Of a DNA stretch of 64,000 bases, positions 1 to 13,900 are shown in pieces. Below the pieces are notes generated by a model that saw nothing but the letters and a program-made list of their open reading frames with translations, had not been told where the DNA came from and did not search any database. The stretch is from the NCBI GenBank assembly GCA_023374045.1, contig CM041781.1, positions 142,468,982 through 142,532,981 on the forward strand, in the 5' to 3' direction. The translations under genes and the position numbers were made by a program. The DNA comes from Limonium bicolor (lineage: Eukaryota; Streptophyta; Magnoliopsida; Caryophyllales; Plumbaginaceae). Each line of letters begins with the position of its first letter. The stretch's first letter is position 1.

Positions 1-30
1 AACCTATTATCTCGTCATCAGAGCGGTACT

Positions 31-42
31 CCTCTGATACCA
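31..42 (-). promoter_or_regulatory. Primer-binding site of element E (initiator-Met tRNA)
   Basis: The plus strand reads CCTCTGATACCA, which on the minus strand is a TGGTATCAGAG-type site complementary to the 3' end of initiator-Met tRNA. It lies 4 bp from the LTR. One base differs from the sites in A, B and D (C instead of G at the first position). The stem that pairs with it is reduced to ATCAGAG (17-23) with CTCTGAT (32-38), so the hairpin looks decayed. Confidence 0.7.
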
Positions 43-46
43 CTTT

Positions 47-3000
47 TGTAACACCCCTCTCCATAATCACGATATAATCCCTCACGTAGCAATAATTAAA
101 ACGTCTCACAGCGGAAAAAAATAACAATTACAAATCTCGCTCGGGTGTCACCGGCCATTACTCGCCCATGCGAGCAACGTAGCCAAACTACATCCAACTT
201 CCAAAATAAACAAGCTGCTAACCGCAGTGATAATGAGAAACTCCTATACATCTACTAAATCCATAAATAATAAACATCGACAAGTGAGCGTCTACCCAAT
301 CCTGAAAATACACACCTTACCATACGACCATACACATCCTCATTGCTAAACCCATGAACTCCAGTGTGGTAACAAAGCAAAACTCCAATTACCCTGTTCC
401 TGCTCTTCAGCTTCAACAATGATCATCAACCTGAAATGGTGTAGTATCAGCGATAGACGTTGAGTATGCCGGGCCTGGACCCTAATGGTCACTTGTCATT
501 TTAACCATCTTATTACTAGGTCGGTTTCATGCTTACCATTTTACAGTTAAACAATACTGTAATAAACATGTATATACACATATTCATCCATCCAAATATT
601 CATAGATATTCAACCATCCATCCAATCCACAACCATTTAATAACACAGTCCACAATTATATATCGAACATATCGAACAATAACAGTATAATGTACAATGT
701 ACATTCGCCGTAGCGTACAGTGCTCATATTTAATTTACCTTAGCCTCGTAGGCTCCATCCAACCATCAACACACAATAAAATAACCACAAGTATAACCAA
801 TGAACAACAAAGTGAAACAACGAGAATAATGAACAAGTATTCAGTCTCGTCCATGGTATTGTTCGCCACTGTATAAGTCTCAATTGTTTTAGTTGTTCAG
901 TTATACCTAGGGACAATGTCTCGTTAAAACGACATGTCTCTAGTTACCCATATATTATGGCGGGTCACCCACGGCAGTAGCCACTCCAACGGTAGAGTCT
1001 CCGACCAACGAGCCATTCTAGCTCACGGGAAATTTTCTTGATACTTACGGACCCGTACGCGGACATCCTGGTATCGTTTTTGTGATCACAGCGCGCACCA
1101 AGAGCCACATCCTCTTGGCTTTACTTCCATTCCACTAATTAGTTAATTATACCATCACATCGCATTACCAAATTTTCTAACACAGCAGACTAGGGTCATT
1201 AGTCCAATCCGGAGTTTGTAAACTCGGGATCTAGTGTTAGATAAGAGAGCGGCGTATAGAAAGGCCAATGCTCCGTATAAAAGTCTTGGATAATATGTAT
1301 ATGTTATTATCCTAGTGCTACAACGTTTACTGACGTTCCTTATATTCATAAAGATTAGCACCATAGGCTAGTTCGTTTTATATAATAGGTTCATATATAC
1401 GAACCAATACTGTTAACTCAACAACAGTAAATAACGAAGCAGCTATAAAATAACAGTTCATTGCATATGAATTATAACCATTCAGACAAACAATCTTATC
1501 AAGATCAAAGGAAGTCTGAAACTGGAAGCCCTCAGAGACAATCAGAGACACATAACAACATACAAGTATATCAACCAAATCCGAGCCCAAGGAGCAACCT
1601 TAGGGACAACTCGGATCAAAACCCCTTACATACCGTCACCCTGATCGTATTACGGGAGTATGAACAGCAAGATCCTATCTCCGTGTAGCTGCTAGCTTGT
1701 CAATCGTACTTGTCAGAAGTATAACTAAACGGTATTAAAAAACTATAAGTCAGTCCCATGACTAACTACATCCGGTATTTCCGAATAATAAGTAACCCCG
1801 ACAGTTCACCCCTGTTTTCTACAGTTGTTTGTTACATGTTTCTTAAAACAGTCGGCTTTGTTACTTAAAAGCGTACGTCAAAACATTTCAACTGTTAAGT
1901 TTAATTCGTTACATTTCTTTTAATCTATCCACCATCTAGTTTAGGTACATAACCTATAGTTGCACGTATGCATGCATGATTGTATTATATTATTAGTTTT
2001 GTATGTATCACTTATTATATTGTGTCATCTCCCCATCCACTATAATATACAATTGTGTATGATCCATTTATCTTTAGCAAATAATATTGCATCCAAAAAT
2101 TCATAACTTATAGTTCGTAACTATATTTTTTTATATAACCACCACCATTAAATCATATGGTTTCCAACCAAAATATATATATCCACCTTATATACATTAT
2201 TCTTGTGTATGAATATTTACCACGTAGGTAATTCTCATGAGTTTTATAAAACTCTTATATTTATGTTACATTTTATCATCTTTTATTAGATGATTATTCC
2301 CATTAGTTGTATTATATTTTACAACTTATATTAAGATTATTATCCTAATATTATGTAACATTTTATGTGTATAATTACAACTCCTAAGGTTATTCCATAG
2401 ACACCTTAGTTTATAAATCCCATTTTTATAGTTTGTCACATTCTTTGATGTGAATATCCTTCTCATATATTCCACCTAAACCATATATAATTTATAACAT
2501 TATAGACCTTAGTCTAAAATCATTTTCCAAACTTTATCAATTCGGTAAACCCTTGAATTTATTTAAATTCTATTTGACCACATAACATTATGTAATGCTA
2601 TTCCATATGCTAATATCTTTTGACATGATATTCTTATTTCCTTTAATTAATAACCTATGGTTTTTTACCAAACTATTTATTATTGCCACATGGGCACCCA
2701 TATCAAACCATATTCTTTTTCATAAAACCATAGTTTTTTATCTACAAAATCACCCCTTAATTTATACCATGTTATATATTCCATTTAATATAACATTTCT
2801 AACTTATAAAAAGGGTATAACTATGGTTATTTTTTTGTAACTTTCGAACAGCCTTGTGCTATTCCATAATGCCATTCGGCCCTATTTAAACACATAGTTT
2901 CATAATTCATTAAAACTAATATTATACATATATCTTAATAAACATCTGGTATTATTCTAAAAATCATCAAATTTCTCCAAAGGGTTATTATGACCTTATT

Positions 3001-5723
3001 AACCCATATAATCGGTATTTACTATACCACCTCATATATTTCTCCAAAGTGTCAAATGACATAATAACTATATGTTACATATATAGTTCATTTTAATTCC
3101 AAAAGAAACCCAATAAATTCCAAAAATTCCTATAGCCCATGGGTGTTTAAATACCATTGTACACCCTTATTTTTGGTAATAACATATTTACCATATATGT
3201 TATGAAAATATTACCATAAAATACATAACTTATTATAAAACCTTAAATAAGTTATCTAATTATCTAATTTGGTCAAAACCTACCATATAGTCAAGGTTGA
3301 CCACCTTAATATTCCTTGACCACCAATTCCTTATAATTACGGTTTGCACCCAAACTTTCTAGAAATCACCATTTAACCCCAAAAACTTTATAAAATCTTA
3401 TAAACTTTATTTAACTCCTTTTTACCTCTAATTTTCGGCTTATTTTTATAAAGCCCTAAATTTAATTTATTACACTTAAGACCCCATTTCATTTCAGTAA
3501 TTATATATCACCTAAACTTAAATAAAAACTTGTAAATGCATAAATAAAATGGCCTAAAATACATGGCCTTATTACAAACATTGGCTTGCAAATAAATTAC
3601 ACATAAATGTCCCAAAAAACATATAGATTTCGGCCTCACCATATATTCTTCATTTATTACCAAACTTCCACATAATGTCTTAAATTTGACAATTATGTTG
3701 TTTAATTAGCTATAAAATTTATTAAACCCATTTCTTAATCATTTTAAGGTCAAACATGACTTATTTTACTTCTTCACTCACGACAATAATTATAGAAATA
3801 GCTTAGAACATTTTAACTTAGCAAAGTTAATGTTTAAGTGATTTATACCTTGATTTAGCTTAGGTAAATCCTTGTTTGGATTTTCCACCTTAAGGAGAAT
3901 TTCTCCAAAGCTTCTCTTACATGTTTTCAAACAGAAAACAAGGCCTAGTTAGTCTTCAACAAAGATCTAACCATAAGAAGTTACTTAAGTCATGAAAATC
4001 ATGGATTTTTACCTTAGATCTTCTAGCTTGATATAGATCTACATAGGCCCTATTTTCCAGAAGGGAAAGAGTATCAAAACACTATCAAGAATAAGGTATA
4101 AAACCGTGGGTGAATTAGCTTGGAAGATAGCTAAGTTTTACCTTGTTTAAGATGCCAAAAATGGTGTTTTTGGCTTGGATCTATCTACTCCTTGTAGATC
4201 TTGGTATACCAACTGAATCTACATCAAAAGGAGAAGAAAATAAGGCTAGGAACAAAGTTTCACAGCCGAATTTGAAGGGAATCAAAAGATATGAGCTTAA
4301 AGCACATTTTTACCTTAAATGGTCAAGACTTGAACTTTCCTCCTTAGATCTGGTTATGGCCGAAACTAACACTTCCTTTAACCTCCAAAACACTCTACAT
4401 AGATGTATAGAAAAGGTTGGAGTCTAGATCAATCGAAAAAGGAAAGAAAGATGAAGAAAATTGGCATTTTAATGCCTTAGGAGATTACCTAGAGCTTGAG
4501 CTCCCTCCAATGGAGTTTGGAAACTTACCTACGGTTGAAGAGGAGCCAAAGAGAGAGTTTATCCAGGAGTCCCACGTTTGGAATGGGACTAATGAGAAAA
4601 ATGACCTAGTTTTGGCTTATTGCTTAAAACACATTTTTTTCTTATTTTATGTCTTTAATGTTTTGATGACTCACCCATTACTGATTTGTGTTGAATAATT
4701 GAAGCTCAATCAGTGGAGACAAGAGGATGGGGAAGCCTTCCTTGATTGAGAGAGGTAGGGCATGATTGATTCCATTTTGAATCAAAAATGGAGCTTAAAT
4801 GTTACTTTAAGCAATTAATGAATAAGTGACTCATCTCCCTTGTCTTTCTTGCTTGGTGTGCCGTGTAATAAGGAGGGAAGGAGGCTCCAACCAGCTGGCT
4901 TCATCACATGGGTAAGCAAGTGGAAACCACCTTTTTGTTTTATAAGGTAAAGTATGTCTTTTTTGTTATTTTATGTAAAAGTAAGGTGTATATTTATTTG
5001 TCACATGGGTCTTGTCTCTTGGTCTGTTAAGAGACTTAATTATCTGATTTTATGTAGTCCATTTCGTGGTCAATGGTCAACATTGACCAACTTAGTCAAT
5101 GTTGACCCAAACGGGCCCCACATTAGGGTTTTATTAATATTTTAATATTAAATTTGTAAAAATTTGTAAATTCTTGGAATTAAATTCCTAATATCATATA
5201 ATATGATATTTTATTATTTTTAAAGGTAATTATAACCTTTTAGCCCCTTCAAAACCAATTTAGAAGGCAATTACACAAAAAAACGTGCTTTAAGGAGTTT
5301 TAGTGCACATTTTGTGTCGCAAGGTGTTTTTGAGCTCTGTTTCTTTGACAACGGTTTTGTTGTGTTCCTTACATGATATTTGATCATGGTATCCAATTTA
5401 CATCATTTAGAGGTCATTAGACCTTTAAGGTTTCTTAGAGCACATTTTTGCCCTTTTTGACCTTGAAGCACGAAAGCGCTTTTCTTTGTGTTGGAGTGTT
5501 TCCCAACAATTATAATATGTTTAGTAATGTGTTAATATACTTAGGACAAATTTTTAGGTCCTAATAAGTTCATTTGGGTATTTTTTTACCCTTAACAGTC
5601 AAAGGGTGCAACATCTCGTTTTGTGTTGACCACTTTGTTCTCAGTTGACTTTTAAGGCATGTTTAGGCCTTAATTAATGTAATTAAATATTTAATCCATT
5701 TTTAATAAGTTTGGGGTATTTCA
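47..5723 (-). repeat. 5' LTR of element E, about 5.7 kb
   Basis: Begins TGTAACACCCC next to the PBS and ends GGGGTATTTCA, the reverse complement of the TGAAATACCCC start seen in the other LTRs. It is AT-rich and non-coding; small reading frames inside show no recognisable domains. The last kilobase shares words with the LTRs of A, B and G, such as the AAAACGTGCTTTAAG stretch near 5280. It lacks the palindromic unit array found in the A, B, C and G LTRs. The partner LTR is outside the window, so identity cannot be scored. Confidence 0.75.
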
Positions 5724-5728
5724 ACAGA

Positions 5729-8060
5729 TTTACAGTTCTCTGAGAGTGAGCTTCAGTATGGCAATATCTCATAGGACTGCTCCTGCGATTATGGACCTGT
5801 TTTCCTATAACTACAACCAATAGAAAACATTAATTAAGTAAGCAACTATTGGAAGGATTGAAAACAAACTCGTGAACAAACAGAGAGGAAACAAAAACAA
5901 TATATAAACTATCAGGTTCATATTACAGATTCTTGGTTCCTGTGTAAAGAATTTTCTGGGGCATTGTCTAAGCTAATATGGGTCTATGCTCGAAGTCTAC
6001 AACTCTAGAAGACACTTAGTCACGTGAGTCAGTGAGGTGGGAGGTTCTGGAGGAAGAAATCAAATCAGAAAAACATCAGAAAAGAATTACAGAAGTACAT
6101 GGTTTCGGATTCAGATTTTAGCTTTCTAGCTAAAGAACTTTCAGGGTTGATTAACCATGTTGATTTGGGTCTGTGTCAAACTTATAAACTGATAACACAC
6201 ACTTGACCAAGTGGGCAAGCAACTCTTATGAAACTAGCAATAAGATTAAGAGAACAGAAAGAAAGTAATAAGGAAAGAAATACAGCAGTCCATGGATTTT
6301 GTTTTCAATCAGTTTCAGTTTTAGTCTTAAATTCCCGGTTTCAGTATAAACATGCAACCATAGGAGTAACAGCCACGTTTGAGGGAGAGTATATCACAAA
6401 ACTTACTAGGAAGCTAGGCCATGAAGGAAATTAAAGAAAAAAAACAGGTACGTGAGCAAAACAGAAAAGAAAAACAGAAGAGGAAAGAATTCGTTTCAGT
6501 TTGTTTCAGGTTGTTCAGTTTCCTAGTTTTAGTATGAGAGTGATACTGTAACACTTGCAAAGCTGTTTAGGGTTGTTCTAGAGGTAAAACAATGTTAAGA
6601 CATGTAATTGGATGGCTAGACAACCTAGGGGAGTCTTTTGACATACTGAAACAGCAGAAAAATATAAATATGTATAGCAGTTTCATGGGTTGAAGTTCAT
6701 AGCTTCAGTTTTCCAGTTTTATGTTTCTGTATAATAAGCTTCAGAACAGCTAACGATAGTGTACTGAGTTACCAATACCTAGAGTATCTATGATACACTT
6801 AAATAAATTTAGAAACACCGTGAGGGAGATGGAAATAGAGGTAAACAGATTAATGGGAAAGAAAAGGAAATAATCGAAATGAATGTATCAGTTCCTAATT
6901 TCAGATTCTGTATACTTTGGTGTTTCAGTATAGGAACTACATCAGTGGGGTTAATAGGATGGTCTAGCTAGTGTGGGTTTAAAACATAGCAAGAACACTA
7001 AGTTAAATGAGTGAGTACTATGGATGGATTGAAAGGTAGACTGATAACAAACAAGAGAAAAAAATATATCAGATTGTTGTTCTCGGTTGTGATGTTGGCT
7101 TTCTGTATAACCCCATTTTCAGAGGAGTTAATTCAGTTGAAATGACATTAAAAGGGATCTAGAGCTTTGCTAAAATGATCCAGTAGGTGGACATGTTCCT
7201 TGGGAGTGTTAGAATCAGCTAATAGTATAACAGAAGGGATAGAAAAGAGTTACACTAGTTTCTGTTCCTGTTTCAGCTTTCAGTTAGTACTGGGATGTTT
7301 CAGTAGCTTTAATGATGCTGTTGTAATTCTGTTTGAAGATTAAAAACTATATTAAGACATCCACTGGGTATCTAGACTGTTGGGAGAGAATGAATGTCAA
7401 ATTCATAGGCAGAGTTAAGAGGAAGAGTAAGCCGTATCAATTCTGCATCTCCTGTTTCTGCAACACTGCAGTTGCTATATAAAGGATTTTTAGTGGTATT
7501 AATGACATGGTGTGGATTCATTTAGGGGATGGAAATATACTAAGACCCACAACTAAGGAGCTAATCAACTTGGGGAATAGGAAATCAGATTGGTATCAAG
7601 AGAAGAGACATACAAAGAGGTGTAACAGTTTCAGGTCTTGGTTTGCCAACCCCTGTTTCGGTTCTGTATAACGATTTACAGAGGGCACAAAAGAGTTTGT
7701 GCTGTTGGCTAATGACCTAAAAATACCTAATACACTTAAGTAAAGTTATAAACACTTTGGGTAAGATTAGAAGCCAGATAACTGAACCAAAAGGAAAGTT
7801 TGAATTAGAGTCATACAGAATGCGGTTACAGTTTCTGCAATTCTGTCTTCTGTAAAACCAACTACCAAAGATACCAACAGACTTGTTTCGAGTTATCTTA
7901 AAGCTCAAATCCTTCTAAGGCAATTATCCAGTGGTGTAAAAGTTCTGAGAAGTTTTGAAAACCGATCAACAAACTAAATAAATAACCAAGAAGGGATGTG
8001 TAGTTGTTATTTCAGATTTCAATTATATGTTGCTTCTGTGTAGCTGAGTTGCAGTGGAGA
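5729..8060. repeat. Degenerate tandem array, about 13 units of about 187 bp
   Basis: A TTTCAG...TTCTGTATAA-like landmark recurs near 5745, 5925, 6103, 6300, 6490, 6680, 6889, 7073, 7259, 7440, 7627, 7828 and 8008, spaced roughly 178-209 bp apart. Between landmarks each unit carries a purine-rich stretch with AACAGAGAGAAA-like words. Units are strongly diverged, so the array is old. There is no coding potential. It sits between elements E and D and so belongs to the DNA into which they inserted, unless it is the interior of an older element. The length is close to a nucleosome repeat and to many plant satellites. Confidence 0.6.
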
Positions 8061-8749
8061 TTAAGATACAGTATAGTTGTAAATTTTATAATGTATGATG
8101 AATAAAGTATGATATAAAGTAAGTGGTGAAATTGGGGTATTGAGAGTATGGGATTTGATAAGGAATGGAACCAAAATATATGCATATCCAGTAATTATAA
8201 CAAGTGTTATAAAACCTTGGGTTATATCCTATTGAAAAGTCTTGATGTTATGGGATTAGGTACCTACAACATATTATAGGTATGTGGTTATATTATAATC
8301 AATGAGAATTATATAATTAAAGAGCACAAGTGTATCATATGTGTACATTATTTCCAGTACGTACACATAGTTACCAAAACTATATGTTACTAAGTTAAAA
8401 GACACATAAAATATCATACTATGTGACATTATGAAACAAGTGTAACACTAAACAACGTTACGTGGTCCAAACCATAGGTTATTTAAACTGTCACACTGAG
8501 CGCAAGTGTATATATATAAGCACATGTCAGGAATAAAGATGTAAACTGTAGTATACAATGACATAAAAATACTATAGCTAATATACGATTTTGGTTGGGT
8601 AAACAAACCTTCAATGAAAAATAACAAGTGTATAATGTAAGGTTCCATACTCCATTCTAAACCGAGTATTAGATCACATTACGAGAAAGGAGCTTAAAAA
8701 TAACGATACCCGAACTCATAATAGTAGTATTACCGGGGTTACTGATATT
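8061..8749. other. AT-rich spacer without recognisable genes
   Basis: About 690 bp between the tandem array and the D LTR. I see no reading frame with recognisable homology, no RNA gene and no LTR ends. It may be the decayed continuation of the host element or satellite region. Confidence 0.5.
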
Positions 8750-8755
8750 ATTCGT

Positions 8756-8796
8756 GAAATACCCCTAAATTAATTTAAATTAATTTAGGGGATTTC
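8756..8796. repeat. Terminal palindrome of the D LTR
   Basis: The arms CCCCTAAATTAATTT (8762-8776) and its exact reverse complement (8777-8791) abut with no spacer. Flanking GAAAT (8756-8760) and ATTTC (8792-8796) extend the pairing with one unpaired A at 8761. The palindrome begins one base inside the LTR end. The other LTRs in the window lack it at this position. Confidence 0.85.
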
Positions 8797-10986
8797 TTTT
8801 ATTAAATCTTTAATAATACTATTAAGTATTAAATTATTATATGGAATTATGAATGTTAAATTAGTATAAGGAATTATGAATATTAAATTATTGTATGGAA
8901 TTATGAGTATTATATTATATGGAATTATGGAAATTATTTTAGGGGATTCCTCCTATTTAACTCTAAAGAATACAATAATATTAATTATTATATATTATTA
9001 TATAGTATTATGAATTTAATAACAAGATTTATAAGTCAATAAATCTTGGAAAAATTCCTAGACACTCCAATTATATTATAAAGATTTTAGAAATATTGGG
9101 AACATTGTTTTCAAACATAAAAGTCAATATAAAATTCTAGAAACCTTAAAGTTTATTAAGCCTTGCTAGAGTTGACTTTTTGAGAATGGTCAAACCAGGC
9201 CATGTAACCTATACCAATAAATAGGTTATGAAAAACCATGAAGATCGATAAAAAGAACGCCAAAAACGGATCATCCTAGCCAAAGTTATGCTAGATAGAA
9301 GTTTTGAATCAAAAATTTGAAAGTTGCCACGTGTCAAGCTCACAGGTGCCAGGACTTAAACGATTCTGGATTCCCTGAATTTCGATAACAGAATTCAATA
9401 CTTTGCCCTAACTTTAGACGGCTATATCTCATTCATCTCTCCATATTTTTCAATGCCGTGTTCTTTGTTGTCTTCTCCTACATTCCATCTAAACAACTAT
9501 AACTCATACAAACCCTAACTCATTCTGAATCAACTGGAAAATCGAGTCAATGTAGCCACCCTGCAAAAACTGAAACTGCAATTCCAGTTTTCTCTTCGAA
9601 TCAGGTAAATTCGATCAGCCATAACTTCTTCGTTACTCATCTAAATTCCATGTTCTTTAGCTCGTTTTGAAGAGCTCTAATTCCTCTAAAACTTTCGTGT
9701 ATATGGTCTAAGCTAATTCTCAACCGATTGGAAGAGTAAGGCGTCTAAAGTTTCGGTTTCACCAGCACATAAAATCATACCGAAACAGAGAGGTAAACTC
9801 GTGATTTGCGACTTCAATATCTTTCTGTATGGTGCGAGTTAGGTTTAGTTCTTGCTATCAATACGTAGATCTAAGTTTGCTCTTTCCAATGAGCCCTTAC
9901 TCATAGCCTAACTCGTTTTGTACTGCTAGTTATAGATCTTCGAAGTTGGCACCACGAACTGCTCAAAGTTCATATTTTTTTTTTCCAGTTTTCCGAATCT
10001 GAATTCACACAATTCGCACAATCCGGTGAGTCTCCGATCAAATTGCTCCGATATTGCTGTCCGTAGTCATGTTTCCGATCTAACCCATGTTCCAATTTAG
10101 TCAATTACGAGTTAGGTTAGGAGAATTTGTATGAATTGCATTCGAATTGAATTCTATACCGAAATAAACCCTAACCTTCGAATCGAATTCGAAACTTGAT
10201 GTATACTGCATTATAATTGGGGAAACCGGTATCAATAGAACCGAAATTCGATTTCGAATCCATAGAAACAAGAATCACTCGATTTCGTTCTGTAGATTTG
10301 GAGAAAAACGAGATTTAGTACTCGATATAGTTTCTGGAATCGCTGAAGAACACGGCGTTCAGGGGCCGTTGATTTCGTTTTAAAAGTTTTGGACGGTCGA
10401 GATTAGATCTGGTTAAATAAGAATGGTTATAAGTTTATTTAAATTCAGTAAATAGCTCTAACTTGTTGATTTTATTTAATGGCCTTCCCGAAGGTATTTT
10501 GACTTGAAATTTTAACCATAGATTCCTTATTTAATCTAGTTTATTTTGATGTAAATTATTACGGGTTTGAAGTTTTTAATCATAAGTTATGATTTTTGCA
10601 AGTTACGGGTTTTCTGGAATTATTTGGCTAAATTAAAAAGATATTTTAATGAAATAAAAATTTTATAATATGTCTAAAATGTTATAGTTACTGTATATTA
10701 AATTTGGGAATTTTTTGGCAATGGTAAAAGGTTTTAAAAATTGTGTTTATGAGTTTTTCATAAGAATAACCTATAATATAAGGTTTTTAATGTAACCAAA
10801 AGTTAAAGTATGGTTTGTTAATTAACTTTTAAGCTGGGGAAAATAAGGGAAACAAAATTAACATTTTATAACAGTAAGTTTATAAATGTTTTGGTATTAG
10901 ATTTTAAGAGAAGTGAAATTATTTACATATATGTATATATACTTATGTAAGTAGAAACTTATGTAAATCAAGGAATTTAATTATCT

Positions 10987-10991
10987 TACGT
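10987..10991. repeat. Target-site duplication of element B (left copy)
   Basis: TACGT directly before the TG of the B LTR. The same five bases directly follow the CA at the other end (25055-25059). Confidence 0.95.
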
Positions 10992-13900
10992 TGTAACACC
11001 CCAACCACCACCGTACACTTAACATCAAACTGCAGCGGAAATCTCAACTCATCACATTACTTAATTCAGTGGTGTTACACGCCGTTAACCACCTACGTGG
11101 CTAACAAGGCTAATACATGTACATTTGTATCGGTCTAATGGACTAGATTCCCGAGCAACTACACAATACAATCCTCATTCCATTTCCAACATTTATTATA
11201 CACATACATTCCCACTGTACCTAGTATTTACAAACTAATGCCGATAACAATTTTGGTCTTACTACGCTTACAATGCTTACGCCATTTAAATGGCTGCCCA
11301 TGTATAAACATCTACCCCGTCCTACTCTCGAACGGCTTCCAGCTCCTTGTACCTGAAATAGAAAAGGAGAGAAAGGGTGGCCCCCAAGGGGCTCAGCACC
11401 TTTGCTGGTATGGTAATCCCGCAGCCCACATGCTACCGGGCCACGCACAACTAATTGTCGTCTTAGCATGCAGTTGATTATATTTAAATCATGCATACCA
11501 ACCATAAACACACAACACTTTGCATACACCCAACAATAGGGCTCAACATATATCCAACACATCCACACTTAACAAATCATCCAATAATTCCTTTAACCCT
11601 AGAGTGGCTCTCCTCTAAAACGGAGCTACTTCCTTAATGAACGACACGTACCCATTAATCGGGTTATCCTTAAACGCCTCTTGTCACAAACTGGGATTCA
11701 TTTCCATGATCCACACTCTCCATATCCTACAATATATCTCATTCCTCACATAACAAAACATAACAAAACCTTTCTTGTTTCGGCGTACACATGATAACAT
11801 CGCATTCATTTTAAACACCTAACGTATACATATCATAGCATAGCAGGGGAAATTGCTTAGCACAATAACAACACAAACACCATAAGATTGGTTCACACAA
11901 GGAACCTTCCACCATAGTTAGTATATATAGTGAGCCTAGAGATTATTGCCAATCTCATGCTAAGCTCGTTACCAACCTCGTTACCGTCCAGTTATATCGA
12001 ACGGTTAACTTAAACCCAAGGTGTGTCGGATATAGTAATCCCAAGCACACCGAAATAACATTCGTATGCCCTGTGGCCCGACGTGAGTCAGTAACTAGCT
12101 TTGGATAAGCTAAGGGAAGGTAGAAACCAAATTGGAATACCACCTATACATACACCAAGAGAGCCGAACCGGATATGACATCGACTCCCGTCCATCACAC
12201 GCGTGGCCGGAACAACCGGACTCCTCACCCCCCGTTAGTACATATATACTTATAAATAAGTAGTTAGAGATCCATTATGGAGCCTACCACATCCACACAC
12301 CATTCGGTATCATAACCAAGTTAAGCACACAAGGGAGGTTCACACACTTGCATACAACAACAATATCCAACTAACTCACACATAGCCGTGGTTAGAACGT
12401 TCCCAAGGTTTGGGTCGTTAACTCCGAATACCGATCTCTCACGTGTTCCTAGTTCTAATTAGCTAAGGTTCAACACTTATTTGAGTTTAAACGGTATCGG
12501 AGACCAGATGCGCCACATAAATGAATTACTATAAACTCATTACATGTTTTAATCTTACAAGGTGGCAAACACTCAGTAAAACATATTGGCATACAAGCCG
12601 GTGTAATCCGGTAGGACACAGGTTGCAAGAAAACCATACCTGTCACCGGAGTCCACTTTACCACGTCCACTTATGTTCCTCGAACAATTCTCGAATAACT
12701 GGTACATTAAAGTTACCTTCATTAACATCGGGGTAATATGTTTGTGTAACGTCGAATGACCATGATTAACCCCGTTAACTAGTTAAACATCTTTACATTT
12801 TTAGCTTGTTTCACTCTTCGATTTTTCCTTCAACTTTTCACCCACCAAATTGCCATTATAACTCACCTAACATGTCCTATATAACCTTTTAATATCATTA
12901 CTAACTTATCCCTATCACTAGACATCATTTAATAAGCTAAAACCATGTTTTTATAGTGGTCCGGGACTTGGTAAAATTGCATTTTTCAAACCTTGTTGCA
13001 TTATTTCTCCACCTCCATCAATTGTATAAACTTACCTAATGTTCTTAGGTATATTCTAATGTCCAAATATCATCTTTATAACCATAAACAACATTTTTGG
13101 TCCGACCGACCTTACCGACCGACCTTGCACAAGGTCGGTCCATTCCAGAACACTTTACCGTTAAAATTTCCTACTCCGACCGACCTTGTAAGTTCGGTCG
13201 CATGTTCGGTCGATTCCAGTAACTTATTCCGTACAGAAAATACAAGCCCGACCGACCTTGTAAGTCCGGTCCCCAAGGTCGGTCCATTCCAGAAACTAAT
13301 TCTCGCAGGGTAAACTGGGCTCGACCGACCTTGCAAGTTCGGTCGTAAGTTCGGTCTGGCCCAGACCCTTGTTTTCCTTTTTACATTCAACTCCAAACTT
13401 CACCTCATATAACCTAGTACCCCCTAACCTCATTTGGGCACTACAAACACACCTTAAGACATCCTCAAACACTCATAAAACTCATTTTTTTCTAATTCCT
13501 TAGGCCTTTACTTATATCTTCACAAAATTCCTAACACTTACAATGTTTTCTCCTTAAGATTTCTAGGTGGTATTTCACCTATAATGACCACTATACCAAG
13601 GTGTTTCCTCTACACCTTAACATCATCTCTCAAACTTCCTTTCTTACTAACTAAACCTCCTTTTTCACATCTTACCTAAACATCACTTATTCCTTGGATA
13701 TCAACATTACCTAAACCTTAAACAACTTCCTAGTTCACCAAAACTTTCTTAAAACACTTAGAACTCCTTACACATTTTCCAAATTTCGCCATAGCTTCTC
13801 TTGTATATACTCACATCCAAACACTTAGGTTTTACCTTATTTCCTTCAAAAACACCTAAAACCATCAAGAACACCATCACTCACAAGACTTCACCAAATT

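Larger units (their letters stand above)
1..5723 (-). mobile_element. Element E: partial Tekay-like LTR retrotransposon (PBS end and 5' LTR)
   Basis: A minus-strand LTR element cut by the left window edge. Only the last 46 bp of its interior (with the primer-binding site) and the whole 5' LTR are visible. The LTR ends follow the same pattern as the other elements here: TGTAACACCCC at the left and GGGGTATTTCA at the right as read on the plus strand. Any gag-pol genes would lie left of the window. The five bases after it (5724-5728, ACAGA) would be one copy of the target duplication; the other copy is outside the window. Clade placement comes from LTR ends and PBS only, so it is tentative. Confidence 0.75.
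8755..10991 (+). repeat. D 5' LTR, segment 1 of 3
   Basis: Outer end of the D LTR, from TGAAATACCCC to the B insertion. It opens with a 30-bp perfect palindrome (8762-8791). Four short imperfect repeats containing GGAATTATGA follow at about 8838-8940. The remainder is non-coding, AT-rich DNA; no domain homology is seen. Confidence 0.65.

Noticed and set aside
4143..4698. Two adjacent small reading frames as a host gene
   Set aside because: They are in the E LTR, have no domains, and similar stretches in the other LTRs are not open.
11221..11568. 115-residue reading frame repeated at 20576-21001
   Set aside because: Its recurrence simply reflects the two LTR copies of element B; the peptide has no recognisable domain, and an overlapping frame exists on the other strand.
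13101..13370. Possible CRISPR-like array because of regularly spaced repeats
   Set aside because: Plant retrotransposon LTR context, units are imperfect and palindromic, spacers are similar to each other, and no cas genes are present.
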